From Allobaculum sp. Allo2 (GTDB lineage Bacteria > Bacillota_I > Bacilli_A > Erysipelotrichales > Erysipelotrichaceae): a DNA stretch of 64,000 nucleotides. Both the position numbers and the translations under genes were made by a program. Under the pieces are notes generated by a model. It had not been told where the DNA came from, did not search any database, and saw nothing but the letters and a program-made list of their open reading frames with translations. Below are positions 18,190 to 28,430 of the stretch, one piece after another. Every line of letters starts with the position of its first letter. Positions within the stretch are counted from its first letter, which is position 1. The stretch covers positions 2,170,001 through 2,234,000 of the forward strand of contig NZ_CP078088.1 in assembly GCF_022701175.1 (NCBI RefSeq), read 5' to 3'.

Positions 18190-20028
18190 ATGAATGTGCC
18201 GAACCCTTACCAGACAATCCGCAACGAGCTCCTCGAAGATCTTCATCATCAGATCAGCACCATGACGGAAGAAGAGAAAGACAAATTTATTGAGGATATG
18301 TACCTGGATCTCTATTTCGCTAAAGAAATCAATAAAGCCGTGAAAAGCGGCCGCTTTGGTCCTTCTACGGAAAAGATGGTTCCCTTGAAACTGGATTACT
18401 CTGAAAACGAGGACGGCGGCCCAGATATCAATATTCTGAATAAACAGCTGGCTCAGCTTGATCTGAAAGCCGATGATTGTTTTAACCGGGCTGCGAAATA
18501 TCAGGAAGAGGGAGACCGCTATCGTAAAGAAGCTGAAGATTTAAAGCTCAGTTCTGTTGAAGGAAGCAAGAAAAACCTTCCACCAAGTGCAGAAAGCAGG
18601 AAGCGGTCAAAGAAACCACTACCTTCAGTGTAGAAGGGAAAAGCGCATTTGCCCAGTTTGCGGCTGTGAGATGAAAACTGTTGGAATGAAACGTCACTAT
18701 AGGATTCATCGGATTCCCGCTCGCTATAGGCTGGAAGAAGTGCTGCGTGAGACAGTCGCGTGCCCAAACAAGTGTACGGATGAAAACGGGAAAGCCATCA
18801 TCCGCACCGCCGAACCTGACGAGCCTGCACTGATCGACAAGAGTGTCGCAACTTCCTCTATGGTCGCGGGAATTGCCTACGATAAGTTCGTAATGGGAAC
18901 CCCGGCCTATCGTCAGGAAAAGCACCTGAGTCTCACGGGACTGCCGATCAGCCGTCAGACCATGGGCAACATCCTGGAAAAACTTACGATCTTTATCTGA
19001 AGCCCCTCGTAAAACAAATGATTGAGGATCTCCCAAACTGTAACGTCGTCCATATGGATGAGACGGTTTTAAAGTGCACGGAGGTTAAAGATCGAAAACA
19101 GTCTTCTATGGTTGTCGCCGTCAGCGGAATCTATGAAGAGAACCAGATGGCTGTCTATAAGTTTTTCCCTTACAAGAAACAGGAGTTCGTAATCGCCCTC
19201 CTTGGCGGTTCTTTTCGTCATGCCCTTATGACAGACGGGCTTTATGCATATGCCAACTACTATGGCCCCTGCAGAAAGCTCAACTGTATGGCCCATGCGA
19301 GAAGAAAGATCTTCGAAGCCATCAAAGTCCGGTCAGACTTCGCGCAGTATCAGGCAGACGTCCTGAAGTGGGAAAAGACCACACTGGAGAACGACGAAGA
19401 GGCCGCAGAAGCGGCAGCCCAGCTGGACGAAACAGAGAGACCCGAACCAAGTCCGGGTCTCCAGATTCTGCTCACAGCCCTGTCTCTGTTCGGGAAGCTC
19501 TACCACATCGAATCCCACGTTGCTTCTTACTCGCACGAGGCGAGAACCGAAGTTCGGCAGGAACTTTCAAAGCCCTGCTTTGAAAGACTCACAAGAGTCA
19601 TGATGGAGATTCAGAGTGGATTCGAGGAAAGAAGCACCGCCTACAGAGCAGCCAAGTACTTCATGGATCGAGCGAACTCGTTGGGAAGGTACCTGGAAGA
19701 CGGTGATTATCCGATCGACAATAATGTGGCAGAAAGAGCCGTAAAGCCATTCGTGATCAATCGCAAAAACTTCCAGACTACGAAGAGTATCAAAGGTGCG
19801 GAAGTCGTCGCAGCGTTTATGACTTTGTTTCGATCGGCTGAAATGAACGACTTAAATCCAGAGCGCTACATGGAGTACGTTCTGGATGAACTCAAATGGT
19901 TCAAAGACGATGAAATCGCGGTAGATGTATTGAAGTCACTTCTGCCGTATTCAAAGGATTTACCTGAATATCTTCGAATTGGATACCGTGGACCGGATCC
20001 GAAGTATGAAGAAAACGATGAAGAATAA
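18190..20028 (+). CDS. tnpC: IS66-family transposase TnpC, copy 1 (frame interrupted)
   Basis: DDE-type transposase of about 610 residues when frames are joined. The N-terminal part (18190-18633) ends in a stop. The next part begins with a zinc-binding motif RICPVCGCEM, then carries IS66 motifs: TPAYRQEKHLSLTGLPISRQTM, VVHMDETVLK with a catalytic Asp, MTDGLYAYANYYG, NCMAHARRKI, and the C-terminal DYPIDNNVAERAVKPFVINRK with the Glu. Breaks: the shared one near 18570-18630, a G run (18636-18638) and an A run (18978-18982), the last two each one base shorter than in copy 2. Confidence 0.88.
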
Positions 20029-20032
20029 AAAA

Positions 20033-20072
20033 TACGCCAAGCGGGATCTCGAAAGGGATCCCGTTTAGCGTA
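20033..20072 (+). terminator. Terminator within IS copy 1
   Basis: TACGC...GCGGGATC pairs with GATCCCG...GCGTA, a long interrupted stem directly after the tnpC stop. The same hairpin occurs in copy 2 behind 38706. Confidence 0.7.
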
Positions 20073-20161
20073 TCTAATATTCAGTCTCGCGTATACCCGT
20101 CGATTGTTTGACACTTACTTTTTCGTTGTCCAAATCAAATATCGTCCTTTACTGAACGAAG

Positions 20162-20199
20162 AAAAGAGCACGCATCAAACGGAAGATGCGTGCTCTTTT
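20162..20199 (-). terminator. Terminator of the agaS-IIA operon
   Basis: Perfect 15-base stem AAAAGAGCACGCATC / GATGCGTGCTCTTTT with an 8-base loop, 80 bases past the IIA stop. It shows that agaS-IIA forms its own transcript, separate from IIB-IIC-IID. Confidence 0.92.
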
Positions 20200-20279
20200 G
20201 CTATACAGAAAAATGTCGTCGTTGCGGATGCTCTGTTTTCTCTTTGAGTTTGCCCTGAGGAAACGAGCGAATCCGGGAA

Positions 20280-20711
20280 TTAGATTCCGTCGGAGAAATC
20301 GTCGGATTCAGCTGCAGGAGCCTTGAATTCGAAAGCCTGTACCTGGTCTTTGCCGACTGTGATCGCCTGTTTTGCCAGCTGATGAATGTCATCCATGAAC
20401 TGACGAACGAGGTTGATTTCTACGAGCATGCCAAGGTTTGTACCGGCTACAACTTCATAGCCTCTTGGGAAGCCGAGTTCTACGCTGACTTTGAACGGCG
20501 AACCGCCAGCCAGGTCGGACAGTACGAGTACAGACTCGCAGTCTTTCAGGTTGTTCATGGCTTCTTCAAGATGAGCAGCCAGATCATCGGTCGAATCGGT
20601 CAGGTTGAAATCTACCGCATAGTAGTTTTCGGCCGGTCCGGCAATAACGTTTAAAGCTTCAGTCAGACCAGACGCAAAGTGTCCATGTCCGGTTACGATA
20701 AGTCCAATCAT
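20280..20711 (-). CDS. Mannose-family PTS component IIA
   Basis: 143 residues, intact. Cytoplasmic phosphocarrier between HPr and IIB. The phosphorylated His lies in GLIVTGHGHFASGL, the family signature, and LVLSDLAGGSPFKV is the second hallmark. A short acidic tail ends FSDGI, the same residues that end the IIC protein. The start codon overlaps the agaS stop, so the two are co-translated. Probable partner of the IIB at 14144. Confidence 0.93.
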   Translation of the reverse strand: MIGLIVTGHGHFASGLTEALNVIAGPAENYYAVDFNLTDSTDDLAAHLEEAMNNLKDCESVLVLSDLAGGSPFKVSVELGFPRGYEVVAGTNLGMLVEINLVRQFMDDIHQLAKQAITVGKDQVQAFEFKAPAAESDDFSDGI

Positions 20712-21922
20712 TATGCGTTTTCCTCCACAGTGACTTCAGTTTCCGATTTGAGTTCGTAAGGATAGATGGTAACGCCCTGAACAACGCGGTTAACTTCGCC
20801 AGTTGGGCATGGGTTATCCGGTGTGATGCCAAGAGAGATGGATTTGAACAGTGCGATTACCTGAGCAGCCAGGATGTAGTCGAAGGCAAGGTACATGTTG
20901 TCTTTTGCGAAGAGCAGACCAAAGTCGATATAGAGGTCAACGAGTTTTTCGATGTCTTCGTATTTACGAGCGGCTACGGCTACCAGTTTGTTGCCCTTTC
21001 TCTGGGAAGCCATTTCCTTAACCAGGTCGTATTCATACTGTCTCTGATATGGATCATCAGAAATGTAGATAACGGTCAGGGTTTCGTCGTTAACAACAGA
21101 TTTTGGTCCGTGACGGAAGCCAAGCGGAGAATCGAAGGTTGTTGTAACCTGGCCTGCAGTCAGTTCGCAGATCTTCAGCTGGGATTCCTGAGCGATGCCT
21201 TTCAGAACGTTTGCGCCAAGGTAAACGATACGGTTGAAGTCATAGGATTTAACCAGATCTTCACAGGCTTTGTAGCCATGGTCGAGGAAGTGCTGTCCTC
21301 TGAGGATAACGTCTTCCAGACGAGCTTCAGTTTCTACCAGGTGATCCAGGTTGAAGCAGAGCATAGCAGCCAGCATCATGTTGGAGAAACTGGAGGTCAT
21401 GGCGAAGGACTGGTCGTGAGTCTCTTCCGTCAGGTTGATATCGAGGGCGTTGTCGCGTGCAGCAGCAGCTTTTGCGAGTGCGCCGTTCTTGTTGCAGGTG
21501 ATGAACAGATGGTAAACGTTCTTGCCGCATACCGCGTCTGCTACCTGAACTGCGCCTACGGATTCCGGAGAGTTGCCAGAACGGCCGAAGCTGACGAGCA
21601 GAGTCTTGCGGTTTTTGTCGAGGTAGTTTTCTGGAGTTTCTACCAGGTCAGTCGATGCATAGGATTTTGCGCGGAAGCCTGTGCAGGTGTTGATGAAAGA
21701 ATAGAGGGCATTGCCGACATATTCACTGGTTCCAGCACCGGTGAAGATGATATCCAGGTTTGGATCTTCCAGAAGCGGATCGATGAATGCCTTAATTTCG
21801 TCTTTCTTTTCTTTAATCTGTTTGAGTGTTTTCTTCCAGGTGTTCGGCTGCTGGTAGATTTCCCGAGCTGTCCAGATGCCGTTTGCGCTTTCCCAGAAGT
21901 TCTCTTCATGACCAAAAATCAT
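20711..21922 (-). CDS. agaS: AgaS-like SIS-domain sugar isomerase/deaminase
   Basis: About 403 residues, intact. Two SIS domains: the first has IFTGAGTSEYVGNALYSF and SFGRSGNSPESVGAVQ, the second has LGANVLKGIAQESQLKICEL and RHGPKSVVNDETL. This layout matches AgaS, the galactosamine-6-P deaminase/isomerase of N-acetylgalactosamine pathways. I chose the ATG at 21922 because GGAGGA stands 7 bases upstream. First gene of the agaS-IIA operon. NagB-like roles or other amino sugars remain possible. Confidence 0.88.
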   Translation of the reverse strand: MIFGHEENFWESANGIWTAREIYQQPNTWKKTLKQIKEKKDEIKAFIDPLLEDPNLDIIFTGAGTSEYVGNALYSFINTCTGFRAKSYASTDLVETPENYLDKNRKTLLVSFGRSGNSPESVGAVQVADAVCGKNVYHLFITCNKNGALAKAAAARDNALDINLTEETHDQSFAMTSSFSNMMLAAMLCFNLDHLVETEARLEDVILRGQHFLDHGYKACEDLVKSYDFNRIVYLGANVLKGIAQESQLKICELTAGQVTTTFDSPLGFRHGPKSVVNDETLTVIYISDDPYQRQYEYDLVKEMASQRKGNKLVAVAARKYEDIEKLVDLYIDFGLLFAKDNMYLAFDYILAAQVIALFKSISLGITPDNPCPTGEVNRVVQGVTIYPYELKSETEVTVEENA

Positions 21923-22402
21923 GTTTGATTCCTCCTTTAAAGTTGGTTTCATTATACTTTGATTTACACTTTTACGATTATCCGACGACATTTTTGTTTA
22001 AAAAGTGCAAATCAGCGAACGGATTTTTGAAGTCCATTCCTCCCTAATATCGTACTCTGTCTCAAGCCGGATTTGAGCAAGAAATAACCCCTGAACGGAT
22101 ATTTTTTGAGTTTTTGCCCCTTTTATCCGGATCCAGTACATCATTTTTCCAGTATTTTGATTTTATCGTCTCGATCGGATTGGTTGATTTCACCGACAGT
22201 TCCTGTTTCTATTCGCTGCCCGTCCGGATCGGTGAAGCATCGTCTCTTCTTTTGACGGAGGCATTTTCCAGAAACAAAAGAAAAGAAAAAATCTGCGCTG
22301 CGCCCGATCTGCGCAAAGGCGAGCGTACGGTCTGCCGAAAATAGCTTTTACTTATGTTTGCTTCTCTGGCTATAATAGAACTCAATGAAAGGAGCTTGCT
22401 CT
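21923..22402. other. Divergent intergenic region
   Basis: 480 bases that carry the agaS leader (minus) and the promoter of the membrane protein (plus). No gene was recognised; the short open frame at 22114-22344 has no support. Confidence 0.55.
22347..22376 (+). promoter_or_regulatory. Promoter of the membrane protein gene
   Basis: TTTACT at 22347 and a perfect TATAAT at 22371 are 18 bases apart, 27 bases before the start codon. Confidence 0.6.
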
Positions 22403-22983
22403 ATGGCTCAGAAATCATCAGCCAGCCGTAAAGGACGTACGGTCTCTGCACCGATCGATCCCGAACAGCCCGTTGGTAAACATTTGTTTTTCGATAACAA
22501 GAGACGTCTGATTTACGTTTCTCCGCTGCTTCACAAAAATCTGTATCTTCCAAAATACGACTACAAGCGGTTCAACCGCTACAATTCCCGCTTTATCGTC
22601 GCCGTCGCTACGATCATGATCTGCGGTTCGGCATTGACCGACTGGTTCAAGATGCCTATGTGGATCGCTTTTGTATTGGGCGCTTTAGTTTTTGCCGGTT
22701 TTGAATGGAGTTTCTACAAATTCCAGAAAGGCCTGACCGTCGTCAGTGATTTCGACCCATCCAAAGCTACGCCAACGGTAAGCTCCGTGATTTCTTCGGA
22801 TATGCGGACGAAGACCTGGCTCAAAATCATTCTCTTTATTGTTCTTGGTGTTCTGCTGGTCGTAAATGCCTACCAGTCCCACTATTCGCAGCAAGTCATC
22901 ATCCTCTGCTGGTGCGGTTTGGCAGTCTGCGTTTACATGGCGATCAACCTGCTCATCATGTTGTTCCGATCTCCAAAGAATAA
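22403..22983 (+). CDS. Small integral membrane protein of unknown function
   Basis: About 190 residues. A basic Ser-rich N-terminus (QKSSASRKGRT) precedes a soluble segment and four predicted membrane helices (around IVAVATIMICGSAL, PMWIAFVLGALVFAGF, IILFIVLGVLLVV, IILCWCGLAVCVYMAINLL). I recognise no family. The ATG at 22403 has AAAGGAG 7 bases upstream. The open frame runs on across the terminator at 23037 and into the antisense of galM, which is implausible. A one-base shift near 22972 would end it at the TAA at 22981-22983, and I annotate that end. Confidence 0.6.
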
Positions 22984-23036
22984 AGAACAGGGTACGGCTC
23001 TTTCCTGCCCTGTACTGACGCCAAACCCATCCAATG

Positions 23037-23069
23037 AAAAATCCGCCCGGGCGATCCGAGCGGATTTTT
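23037..23069. terminator. Bidirectional terminator between membrane protein and galM
   Basis: Stem AAAAATCCGC / GCGGATTTTT with a 13-base loop. The T run on the plus strand and the mirrored one on the minus strand would serve both converging genes. Confidence 0.88.
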
Positions 23070-23104
23070 GTATTCTTTCTGATTGTTTTGCGTATGGAGT
23101 GAAC

Positions 23105-23974
23105 TTACGTCAGACTTTCAATGGTATATTGCGCATTGAACGTGTCTCCCGGCTTAAGAGAAAGTGTGCCTTCGCGTTTTTCAAACGGGCCGTCGACCTT
23201 TTCAAAATCGGTATGGCCAAACCAGGGTTCGATGCAGATGAAATCGCTGCTGCGATCCGCATTCCACAGAGCTACCGTCGGGAAACCTGCAAAGCTCATT
23301 TTCAGGCGCTGTTCATCCTTATAGAAAAGCGTCGCTTCCCGGGCTTCGATCTGATCAAAAACGAGCGTCGCGTATTGATCCATATCTTCGTGATTGCATT
23401 TCCATGTATCGAGAATGACCGGAACACGTTTTACAGGCGAAAGATCCGGGAAAAAGACGATCTGATCCGCCATGGATTTGGGTTCAAAGGAGATGGAGAA
23501 ATCTTCAAACACTTCGTCGGCGTTCTGTACGGTTTTAAACGCTGGATGAAGACCGAAGGAAAACGGCATCGTCTTATCGCCGGTATTGGTAATCGCATAC
23601 TGCACACGTACACCGTTTTCGAGGAGCGTATAGATCAGTTCAAAATGGAAATCAAATGGGTATTTCTTCAGAGTTTCCCCATTCGAATCGAGGACATAGA
23701 CAATACGGTCATCCTGAATGCTGCCATCCAGATTTTCATAGCGAACCAGTCCATGGTTTTTCATCGCATACGTTTTGCCTTCGATTTCGTATTCCCCGTT
23801 CTTCCATGTCTTTCCAATGGTCGGAAAGAGGGAGGGATTGCGGCCCGACCAGCCCTGATCGGCCTGATACAGAAGTTCACGGCCTGCTTTCTTATCGAAC
23901 AGGCTGATCATCTGTGCCCCTGGATTATCGGTGCGCAGAAGCATGCGTTCGTTTTCAATTTTTAATGGATTCAT
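23105..23974 (-). CDS. Aldose 1-epimerase family protein (LacX-like)
   Basis: 289 residues, intact. Galactose mutarotase-like beta-sandwich. Visible motifs are GRNPSLFPTIGKTW, MKNHGLVRYENL with the first catalytic His, FSFGLHPAF with the second, and the Glu region CIEPWFGHTDF. This set and length match the LacX branch, whose exact substrate is not known. The ATG at 23974 is preceded by GGAAAGG; longer in-frame starts run into the neighbouring gene's spacer. No operon partner. Confidence 0.88.
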   Translation of the reverse strand: MNPLKIENERMLLRTDNPGAQMISLFDKKAGRELLYQADQGWSGRNPSLFPTIGKTWKNGEYEIEGKTYAMKNHGLVRYENLDGSIQDDRIVYVLDSNGETLKKYPFDFHFELIYTLLENGVRVQYAITNTGDKTMPFSFGLHPAFKTVQNADEVFEDFSISFEPKSMADQIVFFPDLSPVKRVPVILDTWKCNHEDMDQYATLVFDQIEAREATLFYKDEQRLKMSFAGFPTVALWNADRSSDFICIEPWFGHTDFEKVDGPFEKREGTLSLKPGDTFNAQYTIESLT

Positions 23975-24168
23975 TGAAATTTCCTTTCCGTTCTCCTGAT
24001 GAGTTAAAAGCGCTGTGCTCGAACAGTCTGGCCCCTGAAGGCGCATCCTGCGAACGGTTCCTCCCTTTTGAAGCCTGTTCACCTGTTAGCGGACAGACAC
24101 ATGGCCTTTTCTATATGGAGTATATGGAGAGACAGATGAACGTTCAAAAGGCAGACTGCATTTGCGCT

Positions 24169-24956
24169 CTACAATCCGGTTCCGGCGCGTTTGAGACGTC
24201 TTTTTGAGCCAGCTGGATACGCCTTCTTCCTGAACGCTTCCAATGACTTCATCGGCGGCCTCTTTGGCTGCTTTTTGGCGTTGCCAACGGCTACGCCATA
24301 TCCGGCGGCTTTGATCATCTTCACGTCGTTGAGACCATCGCCTACCGCAATTGTCATGCAGGGTTCGTGGTGACGGGACAGTTTTTCCAGCGTCGACTCT
24401 TTGGAAATGCCGGGCGCCCGGATTTCTACACATTTACTGTAGAACACCTTGGAGCTGTCTGGAAGCAAAGCCGCAATCGCATCGCGTGTTCGCGAATCGT
24501 CTGTCCAGATAATGATGTTGCATACGTCATCGCCGACCCATTCCTTCGTCTTTGGCGTAACCATATACAGCTTTCTCCAGTGGTGGCGGACTTCCTTGGG
24601 CGCTTCGGAATTAAAGAAGTTGCCGTCGGGTCCGGAATAGCGCCAGAGCAGATGGTTTTCCTGCAGAAATTGCGAATCGTTTTTACATCGCTGTTTCGAA
24701 TCAGACGGGCATCGACGAGCTGTTTGTTCTCGTCATAAATGGCCGCACCGCCTTCCAGAATCATTCCGGAAAAAGGAAAACGAATGAATTCCGCTGGAAG
24801 ATGCGCCATTTCGTAAGGCGAACGGCTGCTGACCAGATAGATCAGATCGCCCTGATCGACCAGATACTGGAACTCTTCCGTTAAATGCGAATCAATTTCA
24901 TGAAATTTATTGTTGTAGAGCGTTCCATCTATATCAAACAAATAGACATGTTTCAT
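24169..24956 (-). CDS. HAD-superfamily phosphatase, Cof type (IIB)
   Basis: Sugar-phosphate phosphatase type. Motif I is YLFDIDGTLYNN at the N-terminus, motif II the Ser in YLVSSRSPYEMA, motif III/IV the Lys and TIAVGDGLNDVKMIKAAGYGVAVGNA near the C-terminus. At least two breaks are present (about 24640 and 24270), both repairable by single bases. The 3' end is uncertain: depending on how the last A run is read, the stop falls at 24086, about 24149 or 24169. Length is about 265 residues. It lies between galM and rpoD on the same strand but without clear coupling. Confidence 0.82.
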
Positions 24957-25064
24957 TTGGATTTTCTGTCCCTTTCAGATGTTCTTGAAAACATCTTCGA
25001 TGCTGACTCTTCTGCATGCGCAGACAAGGCCTTTGTGACCATTTTAATTTACATTTACAAAAAA

Positions 25065-25083
25065 GCGAAGCGTTGCGCTTCGC
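25065..25083 (-). terminator. Terminator of rpoD
   Basis: Perfect 8-base stem GCGAAGCG / CGCTTCGC with a 3-base loop, followed on the minus strand by six T residues, about 28 bases past the repaired rpoD stop. Confidence 0.88.
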
Positions 25084-25110
25084 CATTTCTATTTGAACCT
25101 GAGTTTAAGC

Positions 25111-26300
25111 TTAGTTTTCGTGGAAGACAGAAAGCAGTTTGGCTCTCTGCGGTCCTTTCAGTTTCTTGATTGCCTTGGCTTCAATCTGACGGATTCGCTC
25201 ACGAGTAACATTGAACTTCTTGCCGATCTCTTCCAGTGTCCAGGTACGGCCGTTGTCGAGGCCGAAACGCAGACGAATGACTTTTCTTCACGTTCGGTCA
25301 GTGTGGACAGAACTTCTTCGATCGTCTCTTTCAGAAGCTGGTTATGTGTGTATTCTTCCGGGGTGACGGTGGACTTATCTTCGATGAAGTCGCCCAGGAA
25401 GGTGTCGTTTTCATCGCCGACAGGCGTTTCCATGGAAACTGGATCGAGGGCAGAACGCTGGATTTCGTTTACGCGTTCGGCGGTCATGTCTTCCATCTTC
25501 TCCGCGATTTCTTCCGGAATCGGGTCACGGCCCAGATCCTGAACAAGCAGACGCTGGATTCGCGTCATCTTGTTGATGGTTTCTACCATATGAACCGGGA
25601 TACGAATCGTTCTGGCCTGGTCGGCAATCGCACGGGTGATTGCCTGACGGATCCACCATGTGGCGTAGGTCGAGAACTTGAATCCCTTCGTATAGTCGAA
25701 TTTTTCTACGGCTTTGATCAGACCGATGTTTCCTTCCTGAATCAGATCCAGGAAGAGCAGTCCGCGGCCGACATATTTTTTCGCAATCGATACAACCAGA
25801 CGAAGGTTGGAGTCAATCAGGATCTGCTTGGCTTCCTGATCGCCTGCTTCAATTCGTTTGGCAATCTCCACTTCCTGCTGGGGAGTAAGAAGAGGAATGG
25901 CACCGATTTCTTTCAGATAGGCTTTTACCGGGTCGCTGGTTTTCGCATTGCTTGTATCCGCAAAAGTACGTTCCAGACGGGCGAGTTCTTCCTCTCGGCT
26001 GCTGGCTTCTGAATCTTCCGAATCTTCGTCCTCTCCATCGTCAAGAGAATCGTCATCGCTGTCCAGTTCTTCGATGTCTTCGTCATCGTCACTGTCGGAT
26101 CCATTGATGCTGATCTTGTTTTTCTGACACCAGAGGATAAGAGAATTCAGATCGCTGTCCGAGAGATTCAGCTCGTTCAGAGCTTCCATGAACTCTTTCT
26201 GATCGAGTTTCGCCCCGGCTTCTTTTGACGCTTCGAGCACCATTTTGACATCATCAATCGACGAAAAGCTCAGTCGCTTTTTATTCTTCTTTGCGGCCAT
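25111..26300 (-). CDS. rpoD: Primary RNA polymerase sigma factor (sigma-70/SigA)
   Basis: Housekeeping sigma factor of about 396 residues. An N-terminal region 1.1-like part and an acidic run of Asp/Glu (about 70-105) precede region 1.2/2 ([57 protein letters not shown]) and region 3 ([13 protein letters not shown]). The open frame shifts at a four-base T run, 25282-25285, one base short. Adding a base restores region 4 ([34 protein letters not shown]) and the end LLSVFHEN at the TAA at 25111. No dnaG precedes it, unlike the classical order. Confidence 0.96.
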
Positions 26301-26313
26301 TCAAATCTTCCTT

Positions 26314-27267
26314 TCAGACTTGTTCTAACGTGTTTACTACCATATTGGCACAGATCGTTTGGTTTGATTCGGCAGATGCACCAGTAGATTCTTCGCAAGG
26401 ATTCATCCCCGCGCAGAATTTGCGGATCTCCGGCAGACGCTGGCGGGTCTCCTCTATGCCCAGTTCGTACCACGGTTTCAGTTTGTTCGGATCCGTAGTA
26501 TAGCGGGTAATATGCATGTCTTTTGAGGGGCGAAGAACAAGCGCGCGTCCCTCATCTTCCAGCCGGTCAATCAGGTCCCATTGTTCCTGGTAGCGGATGT
26601 GCCGTTTTTCAGATGATCCGTAATGACCGGATCACGATAAATCAGCCGGGCAAGCCAGACCTGCCATTTTGGTGCCGGCTTGCGGCGGTATCCTCTTTCT
26701 TTTGTGGAAAGGATAACTACCTTTTCACAGCCTGCGTCGAGAGCCTGCTGAACGGAAATCATATCGACCAGACCGGCATCAAAATATTTTTGCCGTTCCA
26801 GCGATACGGTTTGGCCAGAAGCAGCAGTGCGCAGCTGGCCTTGATCAGCGTCATGCTCTGATCGACATAGGGCTTTCCAAAGTATTCCACTTTGTTTTCA
26901 TCCATGTCATACACGCCGATTTCCATGTCCGTAGAGGATTGGAAAAAGGACTCGAAATCGAGCGGTGCATGTTCTTCAATATATTTATTGGTGGCTTCCA
27001 GACCGAAGAGTCCGCCTTCCTTAAAAGGGGAACGATGCCGATAGCGCCCTTCTGATCCGCCGCTTCAATCGTGGTCACTTTCAGTCTGTCAATCTGACGG
27101 GATACGTAAGCCAGAAGGACTTCCGACCCCGAGGAAATGCCGACGGAGTACGGGAAGTAGATTTTCTCTTCGAGAAAAGTCTGCAGAACGCCTGCGCTGT
27201 AGGCAATTTTCGTTCCGCCGCCTTCTACAACCAGTCCGCATTTGTACTTATACTGTTTTTCAGACAT
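26314..27267 (-). CDS. Patatin-like phospholipase
   Basis: About 315 residues after repair. Ser-Asp lipase family: the oxyanion loop is VVEGGGTKIAYSAGVLQ near the N-terminus, and the nucleophile motif GxSxG is VGISSGSEVLLAY. Similar to the bacterial patatins of the YjjU type. Breaks occur near 27030, about 26800 and about 26590, each at a short homopolymer; the last segment ends CANMVVNTLEQV at 26314. Its start lies inside the last codons of the malic enzyme gene (8-base overlap), so the two are likely translated together. It sits 14 bases before the rpoD start. Confidence 0.82.
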
Positions 27268-28430
27268 TCCGAACGCAGCCTTCTTTTCTGGCCTGGTCGG
27301 CTACTGCTTTGGATACTTTGTCTTTTACGCGCGGATCGAGGGCGCTGACGATGACATAGTCTTCCTTCAGATCCTCATCGCTGATCAGCGAAGCCAGCGC
27401 TTCAGAAGCCGCGAGTTTCATGCCGTCGGTAATGCGCAGAGCGCCGGCATCCAGAGCACCCCGGAACAGCGCCGGGAAAATCAGAACGTTATTGATCTGG
27501 TTGTCAAAATCGGAACGTCCCGTACCTACCACGCGGGCACTGGCTTTCTTAGCAAGAGCCGGATCGATTTCCGGAACCGGGTTGGCCATGGCGAATACGA
27601 TCGCGTCGTCGTTCATCGAACGAACCATGTCTTCGTCCACCAGACCGGCAGCCGAAACGCCAATGAAGACATCGGCGCCTTTCATGGCATCGCGCAGCGT
27701 ACCCGGCTTGCCGTCCGGGTTATATTTTTCGGCGAGTTCCTTCTGCATTTCGTTGCGGGCGTTTTCTTTGGTCACGATACCTTTGGAGTTGCAGAGAACG
27801 ATGTGGCGGAAACCGTACTGACCGAGCAGATCGGCAATGGCGCATCCCGCGGCACCGGCGCCGGAGAAGGCAACGCGTACGTCTTCTTTTTCTTACCCAC
27901 AAGTTTCAGGGCGTTAATCAGAGCGGAAAGAACGACGCAGGCGGTTCCGTGCTGGTCATCGTGGAAGACCGGAATGCTCATGCGTTTCTGCAGTTCTTTC
28001 TCAATATAGAAACAGTTTGGAGCGGAAATATCTTCGAGGTTGATTCCGCCAAAAGACGGTTCGAGCGCAGCGACAATTTCAATGATCTTATCGGGATCCT
28101 GCTCATTGAGAACCAGAGGAATCGCATTGACATCACCCAGTTCCTTGAACAGCACACACTTGCCTTCCATAACAGGAAGGCCGGCCAGTCCGCCGATGTT
28201 TCCAAGACCAAGTACAGCCGATCCATCCGAAACAACCGCAATCGTGTTCGAACGTCCGGTATATTCAAAGCTTGTCATAGGATCTTTTGCGATTTCCAGA
28301 CAGGAGCGGCAACGCCGGGGGTATAGGCGATAGCCAGATCTTCATGGGTTTTCAGAGTCGGTTTGGAAACGATATCCACCTTTCCCTTCCATGCTTTATG
28401 AGCTTCAAGCGCCTTCTTTGCGTAATCCAT
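27260..28430 (-). CDS. NAD(P)-dependent malic enzyme
   Basis: Oxidative decarboxylation of malate to pyruvate. About 390 residues after repair, the short bacterial form. The N-terminal domain contains LAIAYTPGVAAPC and GNIGGLAGLPVMEGK, then the Asp/His metal region SIPVFHDDQHGTA, and the NAD fold VAFSGAGAAGCAIA and FAMANPVPEIDP. Breaks are near 28308 (a C run one base short, between AAP and CLEIAKDP) and near 27890. I chose the ATG at 28430, where the family N-terminus (MDYAKKALEAH) begins; GGAGAGAGAAACC is just upstream. Confidence 0.92.

Larger units (their letters stand above)
17636..20118 (+). mobile_element. IS66-family insertion sequence, copy 1
   Basis: 2483 bp. The ends are inverted repeats GTAAGCGTCAAATAAAAGAC (left) and GTAAGTGTCAAACAATCGAC (right, reverse strand); GTAAG ends are typical of IS66. 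It carries tnpB and tnpC but no tnpA. The flanks are CTTTTTCG on the left and TTTTTCG on the right, fitting an 8-bp target duplication if the C pair at the right junction is one base short. It separates the AraC regulator from the IIA-agaS genes. Copy 2 at 36312-38796 is nearly identical. Confidence 0.95.

Noticed and set aside
22984..23965. Continuation of the membrane-protein frame to 526 residues
   Set aside because: It crosses a strong terminator and is the antisense of a convincing aldose epimerase gene; a one-base shift near 22972 explains it better.
25282..25285. Real truncation of rpoD
   Set aside because: Region 4 of an essential sigma factor is fully encoded in the next frame; one extra base restores it.
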